Source of the DNA: Arthrobacter silvisoli
GTDB lineage: Bacteria; Actinomycetota; Actinomycetes; Actinomycetales; Micrococcaceae
Reading direction: 5' to 3'
Length of the DNA stretch: 64,000 nucleotides
Assembly: GCF_003369445.1 (NCBI RefSeq)
Contig: NZ_QRCU01000036.1
Span: forward strand, 1-64,000
Part shown: positions 33,702 through 43,370 of the stretch, one piece after another
Position numbering within the stretch: position 1 is the first letter of the stretch
Layout of the letters: every line of letters starts with the position of its first letter
Program-made: the position numbers and the translations under genes
Notes under the pieces: generated by a model
What the model was told of the DNA's origin: nothing
What the model saw: only the letters and a program-made list of their open reading frames with translations
Databases searched by the model: none

Positions 33702-35345
33702 ATGAAATCAGCGATCTCCCTCCACAACCTCACGTTCCAATGGCCCGACGGAACCCCTGCCCTATCCGGCCTCAACGGTTCCTTCACTCCCGGACGGACC
33801 GGCCTGGTGGGACGCAACGGCACCGGCAAATCCACCCTGCTGAAGCTCGTCGCCGGGCTGCTTGAACCAAGCAGCGGCCGGGTGGACCGCAGCGGCGAGG
33901 TGGGCTATCTGCCGCAGAATCTCACCCTGCGCAGCGACACCACCGTCGCCGCTTTGCTGGGTATCGAGCACATCCTCGCAGCCATGAAGGCCATCGAATC
34001 CGGCGACGTCAGCCAGGAACACTTCGACACCATCGGCAACGACTGGGACATCGAATCGCGGGCGGACGAAGAGTTGCAGCAGACCGGCTTCGGCGCCGCC
34101 GACCTCCAGCGCCGCGTGGCCGAGGTCTCCGGCGGCGAGGCGATGCTCATCGCCGTGACTGGGCTGCGGATCCGGCGAACGCCCATCACGCTGCTGGACG
34201 AACCCACCAACAACCTCGACCGCTCCACGCGCCGCAGCCTCACCCGCATGGTGGAGGAATGGCCGGGCACCTTGGTGGTGGTCAGCCACGACCTCGATCT
34301 CCTGGAACACATGGACAACACGGCCGAGCTGCATGCCGGGGAGCTCGAAACCTTCGGCGGCCCGTACAGCGAATGGAAGGCCTACCGGGAACAGGAGCAG
34401 GCCGCCGCCCTGCAGTCAGCACAATCCGCCCAACAGGCCCTCAAGGTTGAGAAGCGGCAGCGCGCCGAGGCCGAAACGAAGCTGGCGCGGCGGGAACGGA
34501 CGGCACAGAAAACCCAGAAAGACGGCGGCATCCCGAAAATCCTGGCAGGAAAGCGGGCGGCCAACGCCCAGGTTTCCGCGGGGAAGCTGCGCGGCACCTT
34601 GGAGGACAAGATCGTTGCGGCGCAAGCCGCCGCCGACGCCGCCGACGCCAAGGTCCGGGACGAGCAGCACATCAAGCTCGAACTGCCCGATCCTCAGGTG
34701 CCGCGCGCCAAGCGGATCGCCGAACTCCACGACGGCGGCCGCACCTTCGTCATCCAAGGCCCCGAGCGCGTGGCTTTGGTGGGTCCGAACGGCTCCGGCA
34801 AGTCGACGCTGCTGACCCGGCTGCTGGCCGGCAGCCCGGCGGCGGGCGGGAACGCCGTCGTCGGTGGTACCCCTCCAGGGCTCCCCGGCGGGGTCCTGCT
34901 GACCGACCGCGTCGGGTACCTTCCGCAACGGCTGGACGGGCTCGACGATGGCGCAAGCGCCCTCGCGAACGTGCAGTCCGTGGCGCCCTCGACGCCGTCG
35001 GGAACCATCCGCAACCGGCTGGCACGGCTACTGCTGCGCGGACCGGCGGCGGACCGGCCGGTGGGGACGCTCTCCGGCGGCGAACGCTTCCGGGTGGGCC
35101 TGGCGAAACTCCTCCTCGCCGAACCGCCCGCGCAGTTGCTCGTGCTGGATGAGCCCACCAACAACCTGGACATCTCCAGCGTGGAACAGCTCGCCGAAGC
35201 CCTGGATGCCTACCGCGGCGCCGTGCTGATCGTCAGCCACGACTTCGCGTTCCTCGAACGGCTCGGCATCGACACCGTGCTGGAGCTCGGCGCGGACGGC
35301 CGGCTCCAGCAGCGGCGAAGCCTGGAGGATGTTGCCTTGGACTAG
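33702..35345 (+). CDS. ABC-F family ATPase (ribosome-associated)
   Basis: 547 residues with two ATPase halves and no membrane domain. Half 1: GRNGTGKST, VSGGEAMLIAV, LLDEPTNNLD. Half 2: GPNGSGKST, LSGGERFRVGLAKLLL, VLDEPTNNLD. A charged linker (~225-320, EKRQRAEAETKLARRERTAQ) corresponds to the P-site tRNA interaction motif region. ABC-F proteins free stalled or drug-bound ribosomes. It resembles the Uup/macrolide-resistance-like branch seen in Arthrobacter. Its stop shares bases with the stop of the convergent gene. Confidence 0.85.
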   Translation: MKSAISLHNLTFQWPDGTPALSGLNGSFTPGRTGLVGRNGTGKSTLLKLVAGLLEPSSGRVDRSGEVGYLPQNLTLRSDTTVAALLGIEHILAAMKAIESGDVSQEHFDTIGNDWDIESRADEELQQTGFGAADLQRRVAEVSGGEAMLIAVTGLRIRRTPITLLDEPTNNLDRSTRRSLTRMVEEWPGTLVVVSHDLDLLEHMDNTAELHAGELETFGGPYSEWKAYREQEQAAALQSAQSAQQALKVEKRQRAEAETKLARRERTAQKTQKDGGIPKILAGKRAANAQVSAGKLRGTLEDKIVAAQAAADAADAKVRDEQHIKLELPDPQVPRAKRIAELHDGGRTFVIQGPERVALVGPNGSGKSTLLTRLLAGSPAAGGNAVVGGTPPGLPGGVLLTDRVGYLPQRLDGLDDGASALANVQSVAPSTPSGTIRNRLARLLLRGPAADRPVGTLSGGERFRVGLAKLLLAEPPAQLLVLDEPTNNLDISSVEQLAEALDAYRGAVLIVSHDFAFLERLGIDTVLELGADGRLQQRRSLEDVALD

Positions 35346-36181
35346 CTCAGGACGATGTCGCGGGTGGCGTGGTTGTACGTGAAGGTGACCTTGCCGCCGT
35401 CGTGGTGCAGTTCGTGGTTGGCACCGTCACGGACGCCGAATGCACCGTAGTTCTCGTCCCACGAGCGGTTCAGCGCGATCTTGTAGGTGTAGAAACCGGC
35501 GGGCAGCTCGGCGGTGAGGGTCCAGAGCTTCTTGCGCGCGTTGTACTTCATCTGGACTTCGTCATGCTGGGGAGCCCAGTCTTCCGGCGCGCCGAGGATG
35601 GTGCTGAAGTCACCGGCGACGGCGACGGCGGAGGGCTGCTCGAGCTTCGGTTCTTTCACGGCGGGGGCCTTCTTCGCGGGGGCTTCCGCCGCCGTCGTGC
35701 TGTCCGTCCCGATGGCCTCGGTGCTCAAGGCGGCAGTGCCTGCGGCGGCGGTGCTGGCCGTGCGCTTCACGGCCGGCTTCCGGGCTGCGGTCTTCTTGGC
35801 GGCCGGCTTCTTGGGTGCCTCCGGCAGCGGGGTGCCTTCGGGAACCGGGGTGCCTTCGGCAAGGGCCGCGGCGAACTGATCCGGTTTGGCAAACGCCACG
35901 GTGGCTCGCAGCCCGTCCTCGGTGATGGTCCAGCCGGAGCGGCCCTTGACCAGCCAGCCGGCCTTGACCAGCTTGGCGGTGGCCGTGGTCAGGCCCTTGT
36001 GGCCGCGCGGGATGCCGCCGCTGAGGAGCTCGGCTTCGTGGTCGCTGAAGGGCACGCGAGAGGCCGCTTCGGCGAGGACTTCGCCGGCATTCAAAGTGGT
36101 TTCGGACCAGGTTCCCTCGGCCAGTACATCGAGGACGGTCTTGAGACGGGCGATGCTGTTGTCGGCGGCAGTCTTGGCCAT
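35342..36181 (-). CDS. Winged-helix protein with Lys/Ala linker and pullulanase X25-like domain
   Basis: 279 residues. Residues 1-95 form a winged-helix module (VPFSDHEAELLSGGIPRGHK, ATAKLVKAGWLVKGRSGWTI, TEDGLRATVAF), similar to the Mrr_N type. A ~75-residue Lys/Ala/Pro linker (KKPAAKKTAARKPAVKRT) resembles histone-H1-like tails. The last ~85 residues (VAVAGDFSTILGAPEDWAP, LWTLTAELPAGFYTYKIALN, SWDENYGAFG) are the X25 carbohydrate-binding-like domain of bacterial pullulanases. No glycosidase domain is present. A DNA-bound sensor or chromatin protein is possible; function unknown. Confidence 0.7.
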   Translation of the reverse strand: MAKTAADNSIARLKTVLDVLAEGTWSETTLNAGEVLAEAASRVPFSDHEAELLSGGIPRGHKGLTTATAKLVKAGWLVKGRSGWTITEDGLRATVAFAKPDQFAAALAEGTPVPEGTPLPEAPKKPAAKKTAARKPAVKRTASTAAAGTAALSTEAIGTDSTTAAEAPAKKAPAVKEPKLEQPSAVAVAGDFSTILGAPEDWAPQHDEVQMKYNARKKLWTLTAELPAGFYTYKIALNRSWDENYGAFGVRDGANHELHHDGGKVTFTYNHATRDIVLS

Positions 36182-36328
36182 GTGGCTCCTTCAGCGGCGG
36201 GTATTTGCTTGCAGTCTGCCAAGCTTCTGTAAATTCCGGGTACCGTAACCGGTTAACTCCGTGTGTCGTGACCCACTGTTACGCCGACGGCCGCCCAAGT
36301 GATTGTGGAGTCTCGGGTAGGGGTGGTT

Positions 36329-37354
36329 TCAGCCCGAAATTGAACCGGCAGCCGCTTCCCACGCACGCACTTCGCCCAGCAGTTCCGCCTTGCGTGCTTC
36401 GGAGGCGAACGACGAACGGATCGAGTTCGCCGCGAGTGCCGACCGCTGCGCCGTCGTCAGTCCGTGGACGGCGGTGAGCTGGACGAAGTTGTCGTCCACA
36501 TAGCCGCCGAAATACGCGGGGTCATCCGAATTCACGCTGACGTTCAGGCCCGCGGCGAGCATCGCCGGCAAGGGGTGGTCGGCCAGGGTTTCCACGGCAC
36601 GCAACCTCACGTTGGACAGCGGGCAAACCGTCAGCGGGATCTGTTCCTTCGCCAGCCGCTGCACCAGCGCAGGATCCTCCATGCAGCGGATGCCGTGGTC
36701 GATCCGCTCCACGCCCAGAAGGTCCAGCGAGTCGGTGATGTACGACGCCGGCCCTTCCTCGCCCGCGTGGGCGATCCGGTGCAGCCCGGCTTCCGCCGCG
36801 CGCTGGTAAAGACGGACGAATTTCGACGGCGGGTTGCCCACTTCCGCGGAATCCAGGCCGATGCCGGCGATCGGGGCGTTCATGGCCAGCAACTGCTCAA
36901 GCACCTCCAGCGCGTCGTCCTCGGGCAAGTCCCTCAGGAAAGCGGCAATCAGGAGGGTCGAGACACCGAACTCCCGCTCCGACGTCGCGAGCGCTGAGGC
37001 GACACCGTTGACGCAGGTCTCAAGCGGCACCCCGCGGGAAACGTGGGCCTGCGCGTCCATCATGACCTCGACATGCCGCACACCGCCCGACGCGGCCCGG
37101 GCCAGGTAGGCGCGGGTCATGTCCGCGAAGTCCTGCTCAGTGCGCAGCACAGCCATGTTGGCGTAATAGAGGTCCAGGAATGACTGCAGGTCCGTGAATT
37201 CGTAGCGCGAGCGAAGCTCATCCAGGTCCACGTACGGTAGCTCGATGCCGTTCCGCTCCGCGAGGGCGAAAATCAGCTCCGGCTGGAGCGTCCCCTCAAT
37301 GTGCAGGTGCAGTTCGGCCACCGGGAGTGCTGTGTTCGCGCCATGAGTTTCCAC
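36329..37354 (-). CDS. Adenosine/adenine deaminase family protein
   Basis: 341 residues. Metal site HLHIEG (His16, His18), catalytic HAGEE, then DHGIRCME and the closing SVNSDDPAYFGGYVDDNF are complete. The SDDPAYF.GY form is more typical of the adenine deaminase branch of the family than of classical adenosine deaminases, so adenine to hypoxanthine is a real alternative. It appears monocistronic. Confidence 0.85.
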   Translation of the reverse strand: METHGANTALPVAELHLHIEGTLQPELIFALAERNGIELPYVDLDELRSRYEFTDLQSFLDLYYANMAVLRTEQDFADMTRAYLARAASGGVRHVEVMMDAQAHVSRGVPLETCVNGVASALATSEREFGVSTLLIAAFLRDLPEDDALEVLEQLLAMNAPIAGIGLDSAEVGNPPSKFVRLYQRAAEAGLHRIAHAGEEGPASYITDSLDLLGVERIDHGIRCMEDPALVQRLAKEQIPLTVCPLSNVRLRAVETLADHPLPAMLAAGLNVSVNSDDPAYFGGYVDDNFVQLTAVHGLTTAQRSALAANSIRSSFASEARKAELLGEVRAWEAAAGSISG

Positions 37355-37553
37355 CCGACAAGACTAGCCTGCGAGGGTACCGCCGTCGCGGGCCGCGCTT
37401 GCGGGTCCTGAACCTTCCAGCCTGATCGGTCCCGCCGCTGAGTGCTCCTTTGTGGTGCGATTTTCCGCGGAATACCCGCCACAGGTGAGCACCCAAGCCG
37501 GGGTTGGCCCGCCCGACTTGGTTGCAAGCCAGCCCCACCCTCAAACTAAAGGG

Positions 37554-38441
37554 ATGCAGACCTACCTCCCGTTCCCTGATTTCAAGCAATGCGCCGCCGC
37601 CCTGGACACCAACCGGTTGGGCAAGCAGCGCGCCGAGGTCCTGCAGATCCTGCGTACCCTGGTCATTCCCGAGTTCGGCCGACTGGGCCACCCCGCCATC
37701 CGGATGTGGATGGGCCACGTCCCGGCCCTCACCCTGTACGGCCTGGCGATGGTCGACGAATGGGAGTCACGCGGCAACCCGGACAAGCTCCGGGCCGACA
37801 TCACCGAATTCGCTCCCCAGGCAGCCCACCCGGACTATGCCGCGAAAATTCCCATGCCCCACTGGCTTGGCGAGCCCGACCTCCACCTGAGCCACCGCTC
37901 CAAGCTGATCCAGAAAGACGCCAGGTTCTACGGCGAGGCCTTCCCCGGAACGCCGGCCGGACTCGAGTACATCTGGCCCGAGCCCGCCATGGACTTGATC
38001 CCGGAAGACCCCGAAGAGGACTTCCTCTGGGTGGTCCGCTCCGATCAGACCGGAAACGTCCCGGAAAAGATCCGCACGGTGGGCCTCCCCGCCGTCGGCA
38101 AGCCTGCAGCGCGAAGCGAAGCGGCCGACGTCGAGACCCCCGAAGAGGCCCCGCCCGTCCGCAAGGAACCGCAGCGCCTCGTGAAGAAGCCCACCGCGCG
38201 GCGCAAGCGCCAGGAGGAAATCTTCCGGACCCTTCCGGGCAAGACCCCGGTGCTCGTCCCGCTGGAGGACGGCCGCACCCTGGCCCTCGGCAAGGTCGTG
38301 GGCCGGCCGATCACGCTCGACGACGGACGCTTCGGCCGCAACTTCGAGCTCAGCCAGGTCCTGGACCGCTCGGACCTGTCCAACCCTGCCCTGCTCCAGG
38401 ACCCGCGGATCTTCTTCCCCGTCCCGGATCCCGCGCTCTAA
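37554..38441 (+). CDS. Pyrimidine-dimer DNA glycosylase-like protein (MSMEG_6728 family)
   Basis: 295 residues from the ATG at 37554, directly after AAAGGG. The N-terminal ~140 residues carry the family pattern MQTYLPFPDFKQCAAALDTN, RLGKQRAEVLQILRTL, HPAIRMWMGHVPALTLYGLA and LGEPDLHLSHRSKLIQKDA, where the early Thr/Lys and the R-L-x-K-Q-R stretch recall T4 endonuclease V. The C-terminal half is basic and less conserved (VKKPTARRKRQEEIFRTLPG). A role in UV-damage repair is inferred from family naming. Confidence 0.75.
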   Translation: MQTYLPFPDFKQCAAALDTNRLGKQRAEVLQILRTLVIPEFGRLGHPAIRMWMGHVPALTLYGLAMVDEWESRGNPDKLRADITEFAPQAAHPDYAAKIPMPHWLGEPDLHLSHRSKLIQKDARFYGEAFPGTPAGLEYIWPEPAMDLIPEDPEEDFLWVVRSDQTGNVPEKIRTVGLPAVGKPAARSEAADVETPEEAPPVRKEPQRLVKKPTARRKRQEEIFRTLPGKTPVLVPLEDGRTLALGKVVGRPITLDDGRFGRNFELSQVLDRSDLSNPALLQDPRIFFPVPDPAL

Positions 38442-38454
38442 TAACGAAAACCCG

Positions 38455-40269
38455 CTACCGGCCGGCCGCGTACCCTTGCGCACCGCGCGGGTTCGCGGCC
38501 GCAAGCAGCACGCCGTTCACCGGGTCGCGCACGACGGCGGACAGCCGTCCCAGCGCCCAGTCACCGGCGCGGGTGATGCGGTGTCCGCGCCGCTCGAGTC
38601 CTGCGATCACTTCTTCGCCCAGCCGGTCCTCGACCACAGCGCCGCCGGGTTCCCAGGTGCGCGGCCAGAACGATCCGGGCATGGACGTCGTGTGGAACGC
38701 GGGCGCGTCGATGGCCTGTTGCGGTGAATAACCGCCGACGATGGTGCGCAGCAGGTAGAGCAACTGCCACTGGTCCTGCTGGTCGCCGCCGGGTGAGCCG
38801 AGCCCGGCAACGGCGGCGCCGTCCCGTAGGACCAGGGTGGGAGTGAGCGTGGTGCGCGGTCGTTTGCCGGGCGTCAGGGTGGACGGCGTGCCAGGCTCCA
38901 GCCAGGTCATCTGCAGGCGGGTGCCCAGGCAGAACCCCAGCTCCGGGATGGCCGGCGAGGACTGCAGCCAGCCGCCGGACGGCGTGGCCGACACCATGTT
39001 GCCCCAGCGGTCCACGACGTCGAGGTGGCAGGTGTCGCCCCGGGTCTCGCCCTCGGGGGACACGGTAGGCTCCCCCGTCCCGGCCTCTGCAACGCCGTCG
39101 GTCCGCAGCCCGGGAAGGTAGGGCTCCCATCCCGGGACGTGGCCCGGCCGGAACTCAAGGGATGCAGTGTCGCTGATCAGCGACCGCCGGGACGCCGCAT
39201 AGCCGGGTGAGAGGAGCTCCTCCAGGGGCACATCGCCGTCGCCGTAGTAGGCTTCCCGGTCGGCGAGCGCGAGCTTCATCGCCTCCAGGATCGTGTGGGC
39301 GCCGAGCTCGGTGGAGGGGTCCAGGTGCTCGTCGTCGAAGCCGTCCAGGATGGCCAAAGCCTGCAGCAGCGCAGGCCCCTGGCCCCACGGACCGGTCTTC
39401 GAAATCGTGTGGCCCCGGAACTCCAAGGTGGCCGGGGCTTCGTAGCCTGCCCTGAACTCCGCCAAGTCAGCCAGCACAAGAACGCCGCAGTGGTCCGTGC
39501 CGGTGGAATGGCGGTGCGGCTGCTGGGCGGATTCCACCATGGCGCGCGCGACAAACCCTTCGCGCCATTCCCGGCGGGCAGCGTCGATCCTTGCCTCGCG
39601 GGTGTGGGCCACCGCGCCATCCGCCTCGCCGAGTCCGGCCCCGGCCTGGACCAGCTTTTGCAGCGTCCGGGCATATGCCGGATTGTGGATCAGTTCGCCC
39701 TCCGCGGGAATCCGGCCGCCCGGCATCCACAACGCGGCGGACGCTGGCCAGTGCTCCCTGAACAGCCCGGCCACCGAGGCGATCGTCGCTCCTACCCTGG
39801 CCAGGACCGGGTGCCCGTCGCGCGCGTAGTGGATCGCGAAATCCAGCACCTCGGCCAGCTCCCAGCTGCCGTGGTCCCGCAGCAGCAGGAGCCAGGCGTC
39901 GACGGCGCCCGGGACCGCCGCGGCGAGGGCTCCGGATCCGGGGACAAGGCTGAGCCCTTCGGCGCGGAAGTGCTCCACCGTGGCCCCTTGCGGTGCCGGT
40001 CCCTGCCCCATGAGGACCACTGCCTTCCCGGGCTCGACGGCGGTGCTGAAGACCGCGGTCAGGTCGCCGCCGGGACCGTTGAGGTGCGGTTCCACCACAT
40101 GCAGCACGAAGGCGGCGGCAGTTGCGGCATCAAAGGCGTTGCCGCCGCGTTCCAGCACGGCCTGCGCCGATGCTGTTGCCAGCCAGTGGGTGGACGCGGC
40201 CATGCCGAAAGTGCCGTGGAGGGTGGGCCGGGTGGTGAAAGCATCGGGCCTGGTGAAGCTCATTGCCAC
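38455..40269 (-). CDS. Gamma-glutamyltransferase family protein (Ntn hydrolase)
   Basis: 604 residues, no signal peptide, so probably cytoplasmic. The N-terminal part (ASTHWLATASAQAVLERGGN, AFDAATAAAFVLHVVEPHLN, GPGGD) is the GGT large-subunit signature. The expected autocleavage site reads RGDTCHLDVVDRWGNMVSAT, so the nucleophilic residue is Thr in GDT-C-H rather than the common TTH-x-S. Later AGLGSPGGDQQDQWQLLYLL matches the small subunit. Such proteins include glutathione hydrolases and acylases. Confidence 0.8.
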   Translation of the reverse strand: MAMSFTRPDAFTTRPTLHGTFGMAASTHWLATASAQAVLERGGNAFDAATAAAFVLHVVEPHLNGPGGDLTAVFSTAVEPGKAVVLMGQGPAPQGATVEHFRAEGLSLVPGSGALAAAVPGAVDAWLLLLRDHGSWELAEVLDFAIHYARDGHPVLARVGATIASVAGLFREHWPASAALWMPGGRIPAEGELIHNPAYARTLQKLVQAGAGLGEADGAVAHTREARIDAARREWREGFVARAMVESAQQPHRHSTGTDHCGVLVLADLAEFRAGYEAPATLEFRGHTISKTGPWGQGPALLQALAILDGFDDEHLDPSTELGAHTILEAMKLALADREAYYGDGDVPLEELLSPGYAASRRSLISDTASLEFRPGHVPGWEPYLPGLRTDGVAEAGTGEPTVSPEGETRGDTCHLDVVDRWGNMVSATPSGGWLQSSPAIPELGFCLGTRLQMTWLEPGTPSTLTPGKRPRTTLTPTLVLRDGAAVAGLGSPGGDQQDQWQLLYLLRTIVGGYSPQQAIDAPAFHTTSMPGSFWPRTWEPGGAVVEDRLGEEVIAGLERRGHRITRAGDWALGRLSAVVRDPVNGVLLAAANPRGAQGYAAGR

Positions 40270-40370
40270 ACTGTAGGCGCGTTCCCTCCCGCTTACTCAG
40301 CTTGGGCCACGAAAAACCCCGGGCGTGTCCGGGCGACTCGCCGCGGCCCGGGCGGTGCCCGGAAAAGCAA

Positions 40371-40404
40371 GTGGGAAGGAGCGTCGTGCGATGCTCCTTC
40401 CCAC
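40371..40404 (-). terminator. Intrinsic terminator of tex
   Basis: GTGGGAAGGAGC and GCTCCTTCCCAC form a perfect 12-bp stem with a 10-base loop. On the minus strand the stem is followed by TTGCTTTT. It lies 50 bases after the tex stop codon. Confidence 0.8.
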
Positions 40405-40453
40405 GTCGGATGCTGCTTGGCCTGCGGTGCTTGGCCTGCGTTGCGGGGCGGCG

Positions 40454-42934
40454 CTACTTGGCGAGGCCGGCCCGGCGAAGGGCTTCCGCCAACGCCGTAT
40501 CGGCCGCCGGCGCCTGCCGGCCCTGCTGGCTGCCACCCGGGTTCCGGCGTTGGCCGCCCCGGTCGTTGGAGCCGCGGCGGTCTTGGCCACCGCGCTCCTG
40601 GGAGCCGCGCTGCCCGCCCCGTTCCTGTCCTCCCCGCTCCTGGCCGGCCCCGCGCTGGCCACCAGCGCCGCCCGGACGAGCACCCCCTCCCGGACGACCG
40701 GCCCCGCCAACCCCAGCTTCGTCGTCGAGCCGCAGGGTCAGCGAAATCCGCTTCCGCTCGGGGTCGGCCTCAAGGACCTTCACCCGCACGACTTGGCCGG
40801 ACTTGACCACTTCGCGCGGGTCGGAGACGAACTTGGTGGACATCGCCGAGACGTGGACCAGCCCGTCCTGGTGCACCCCGACGTCCACAAACGCACCGAA
40901 CGCTGCCACGTTGGTGACCGTGCCCTCCAGGATCAGCCCCGGCTTCAGGTCGGAGATCTTCTCGACGCCTTCAGAGAAGCTCGCAGCCACAAACGCAGGG
41001 CGGGGGTCGCGTCCGGGTTTTTCGAGTTCGGCCATGATGTCCCGCACGGTCGGCACACCGAACGCGCCGTCCACGAATGCGTGCGGGTCAAGCGCGGACA
41101 CCGGCGAAGCCGAAGAAGAAGCGGCAGCCAGGATCTTCCGGGCTACGGAGTACGCCTCCGGGTGCACACTGGAGGCGTCCAGCGGCTCGGCTCCCCCGCT
41201 GATCCGCAGGAAGCCGGCACACTGTTCGAAGGCCTTGGCGCCCAGGCGCGGCACCTTCTTCAGCTCGGCACGTTTGGCGAAGGGGCCGTTCTCGTTCCGG
41301 TAGGCCACGATGTTCTCGCTCAGCAGCGGACCGACGCCGGCCACCCGGCTGAGCAGCGCGGGCGAGGCCGTGTTCAAATCCACCCCGACGGCATTCACGC
41401 AGTCTTCGACCACGGCGTCCAGGGAGCGGTCCAGCTTCGCGGCCGTCACGTCATGCTGGTACTGTCCGACGCCGATCGACTTCGGTTCGATCTTCACCAG
41501 TTCCGCCAACGGGTCCTGCAGCCGCCGTGCGATGGACACGGCCCCGCGCAGGGAGACGTCCATGCCGGGCAGTTCGGCGGCGGCCAGCGCAGACGCCGAG
41601 TACACGGACGCGCCGGCTTCGGAGACCACGAGCTTCTGCAGCGCCGGACCGCCGGCGGCCTTGAGGGACTTGATGAGCTCGCCAGCCAGCTTGTCCGTTT
41701 CCCGCGAGGCGGTGCCGTTGCCGATCGCGACGAGTTCGACGCCGTGCTGCGCCACCAGCCGCGAAAGGGTCGCCAGGGCCTCATCCCATTTCTTTGCCGG
41801 GGCGTGCGGGTAGACGGTGTCGGTGGCGACCACCTTGCCGGTGCCGTCGACCACGGCCACCTTCACTCCGGTGCGCAGCCCCGGGTCCAGGCCCAGCGTG
41901 GCGCGGTTGCCCGCCGGCGCGGCGAGCAGCACGTCGCGGAGGTTGGCGGCGAAGACGCGCACGGCCTCGTCCTCGGCCTGGGCGAAGAGGCGCCCACGCA
42001 GGTCGTTCGCGAGCCGGTCCAGGATCCTCGACCGCCAGGCGATCTGCGCCGTCTGCATCAGCCAGCTGTCCGCAGCCCGGCCGCGGTCGGCGACCCCGAG
42101 GCAGGCGGCCACGGCGTTCTCATAGCGGGTGCGCGCGGCGGCCAGGGCGTCGTCGTCGGCCGGTTCCGCCTCGGCGAGCTGCAGCTCCAGCACGTCTTCC
42201 TTCTCGCCGCGCAGCAGCGCGAGCACCCGGTGGCCGGGCATCTTGGCGGGCAGCTGGGAGAACTCGAAGTAGTCCTTGAAGTTCTGGCCCTGTACCTCCA
42301 TGCCCTTCTTCACCCGCGACACCATGCTGCCTTGGGTCCACAGCCGCTCGCGGAGGGTCTCGGCGAGGTCGGCATCCTGGGAGACGCGCTCCACCAGGAT
42401 GGAGCGGGCACCGGCGAGCGCGGCAGTGGCGTCGTCGACCGAGTGTTCGGCGTTGAGGTACTTGGCGGCTTCGGCCTCGGGGTTCAGCGTGGGATCGGCC
42501 AGCAGCGCGTCGGCGAGGGGCTCAAGGCCTGCCTCGCGGGCGATCTGCGCCTTGGTGCGGCGCTTGGACTTGTAGGGCAGGTAGATGTCTTCGAGCCGGG
42601 CCTTGGTGTCCGCGCCGACGACGGCGGCCTCCAGTTCCGGGGTCAGTTTGCCCTGGGCGGCAATCGCCTCAAGGACGGTGCGCTTGCGTTCCTCCAGTTC
42701 CCGCAGGTACCGCAGCCGTTCCTCCAGCTGGCGCAGCTGGGTGTCGTCCAAGGTGCCCGTGACCTCCTTGCGGTAACGGGCGATGAACGGCACGGTGGAG
42801 CCGGCGTCGAGCAGTTCGACGGCGGCCTTCACCTGCCAGGCTTTCACGCCGAGTTCCTCGGCGATCACGGCGTGGATGGCGGCCTCGGGCGATGCGGCGG
42901 TTGCGGTACCGGAAGGAATTTGAGTCACCAACAC
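40454..42934 (-). CDS. tex: Tex family transcription accessory protein
   Basis: 826 residues from a GTG at 42934 with AGGG six bases upstream; longer in-frame versions start in unrelated sequence. Domain order: Tex N-terminal helices (EAAIHAVIAEELGVKAWQVK, TVPFIARYRKEVTGTLDDTQ), YqgF-like nuclease fold (LGLDPGLRTGVKVAVVDGTG), helix-hairpin-helix segments (LLSRVAGVGPLLSENIVAYR) and an S1 RNA-binding domain (GLILEGTVTNVAAFGAFVDV). The last ~75 residues are an Arg/Gly/Gln-rich tail with ERGGQ-type repeats, longer than in most Tex proteins and likely to add RNA binding. Confidence 0.93.
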   Translation of the reverse strand: MLVTQIPSGTATAASPEAAIHAVIAEELGVKAWQVKAAVELLDAGSTVPFIARYRKEVTGTLDDTQLRQLEERLRYLRELEERKRTVLEAIAAQGKLTPELEAAVVGADTKARLEDIYLPYKSKRRTKAQIAREAGLEPLADALLADPTLNPEAEAAKYLNAEHSVDDATAALAGARSILVERVSQDADLAETLRERLWTQGSMVSRVKKGMEVQGQNFKDYFEFSQLPAKMPGHRVLALLRGEKEDVLELQLAEAEPADDDALAAARTRYENAVAACLGVADRGRAADSWLMQTAQIAWRSRILDRLANDLRGRLFAQAEDEAVRVFAANLRDVLLAAPAGNRATLGLDPGLRTGVKVAVVDGTGKVVATDTVYPHAPAKKWDEALATLSRLVAQHGVELVAIGNGTASRETDKLAGELIKSLKAAGGPALQKLVVSEAGASVYSASALAAAELPGMDVSLRGAVSIARRLQDPLAELVKIEPKSIGVGQYQHDVTAAKLDRSLDAVVEDCVNAVGVDLNTASPALLSRVAGVGPLLSENIVAYRNENGPFAKRAELKKVPRLGAKAFEQCAGFLRISGGAEPLDASSVHPEAYSVARKILAAASSSASPVSALDPHAFVDGAFGVPTVRDIMAELEKPGRDPRPAFVAASFSEGVEKISDLKPGLILEGTVTNVAAFGAFVDVGVHQDGLVHVSAMSTKFVSDPREVVKSGQVVRVKVLEADPERKRISLTLRLDDEAGVGGAGRPGGGARPGGAGGQRGAGQERGGQERGGQRGSQERGGQDRRGSNDRGGQRRNPGGSQQGRQAPAADTALAEALRRAGLAK

Positions 42935-43001
42935 AGTTTGCCCTACCGAAAGGAGCAGGCGCGTGCTGTAGTGGGAAGGCACCGCGAGGAAGGGGCGCAC
43001 C

Positions 43002-43298
43002 ATGCAGGAATTGCTCGTTATCCTCCAGGACGGGTTCGACGGCGACGACGTCACTATCACCGTCAACGGCAAGGAAGCCCACCACGAACCGGGCGCGTCC
43101 ACGAAGATGCTGCTGGGGATGGCTGCCGAAATCTCCGTGGAACTGCCGGCCAAGGGGGCCACGGTCGGCGTCGAAATACCGTCCAGGGAGATGTCCGCCC
43201 AGATCACGGTCCACGGCCGGCCGAAGAGCCTGCTGGCGTCGGTTGAAGGCGGGGAGCTCGTGTTGCGGGAAGGCACCGGGCGCGAGGCGTTCCTCTAG
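43002..43298 (+). CDS. Small conserved hypothetical protein
   Basis: 98 residues, divergent from tex. It looks like a compact beta-rich protein (ELLVILQDGFDGDDVTITVN, EISVELPAKGATVGVEIPSR, AQITVHGRPKSLLASVEGGE) without membrane segments or cysteines. No family function is known to me. Confidence 0.6.
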   Translation: MQELLVILQDGFDGDDVTITVNGKEAHHEPGASTKMLLGMAAEISVELPAKGATVGVEIPSREMSAQITVHGRPKSLLASVEGGELVLREGTGREAFL

Positions 43299-43327
43299 TT
43301 GCAGTACAGGAACGCTGGATAAGAAAA

Positions 43328-43355
43328 GGCACCGCGGCGCGTCCGCCGCGGTGCC
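43328..43355 (-). terminator. Intrinsic terminator of the CBS-domain gene
   Basis: GGCACCGCGGCG pairs perfectly with CGCCGCGGTGCC around the loop CGTC. On the minus strand TTTTCTT follows directly. It also lies 30 bases past the convergent small gene. Confidence 0.85.
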
Positions 43356-43370
43356 CGGTCCGTTGTCTGG

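Noticed and set aside
40325..43246. Very long open frame on the plus strand (973 codons)
   Set aside because: It is antisense to tex, whose domains are unmistakable. The antisense frame is open only because of GC-rich codon use and shows no family motif.
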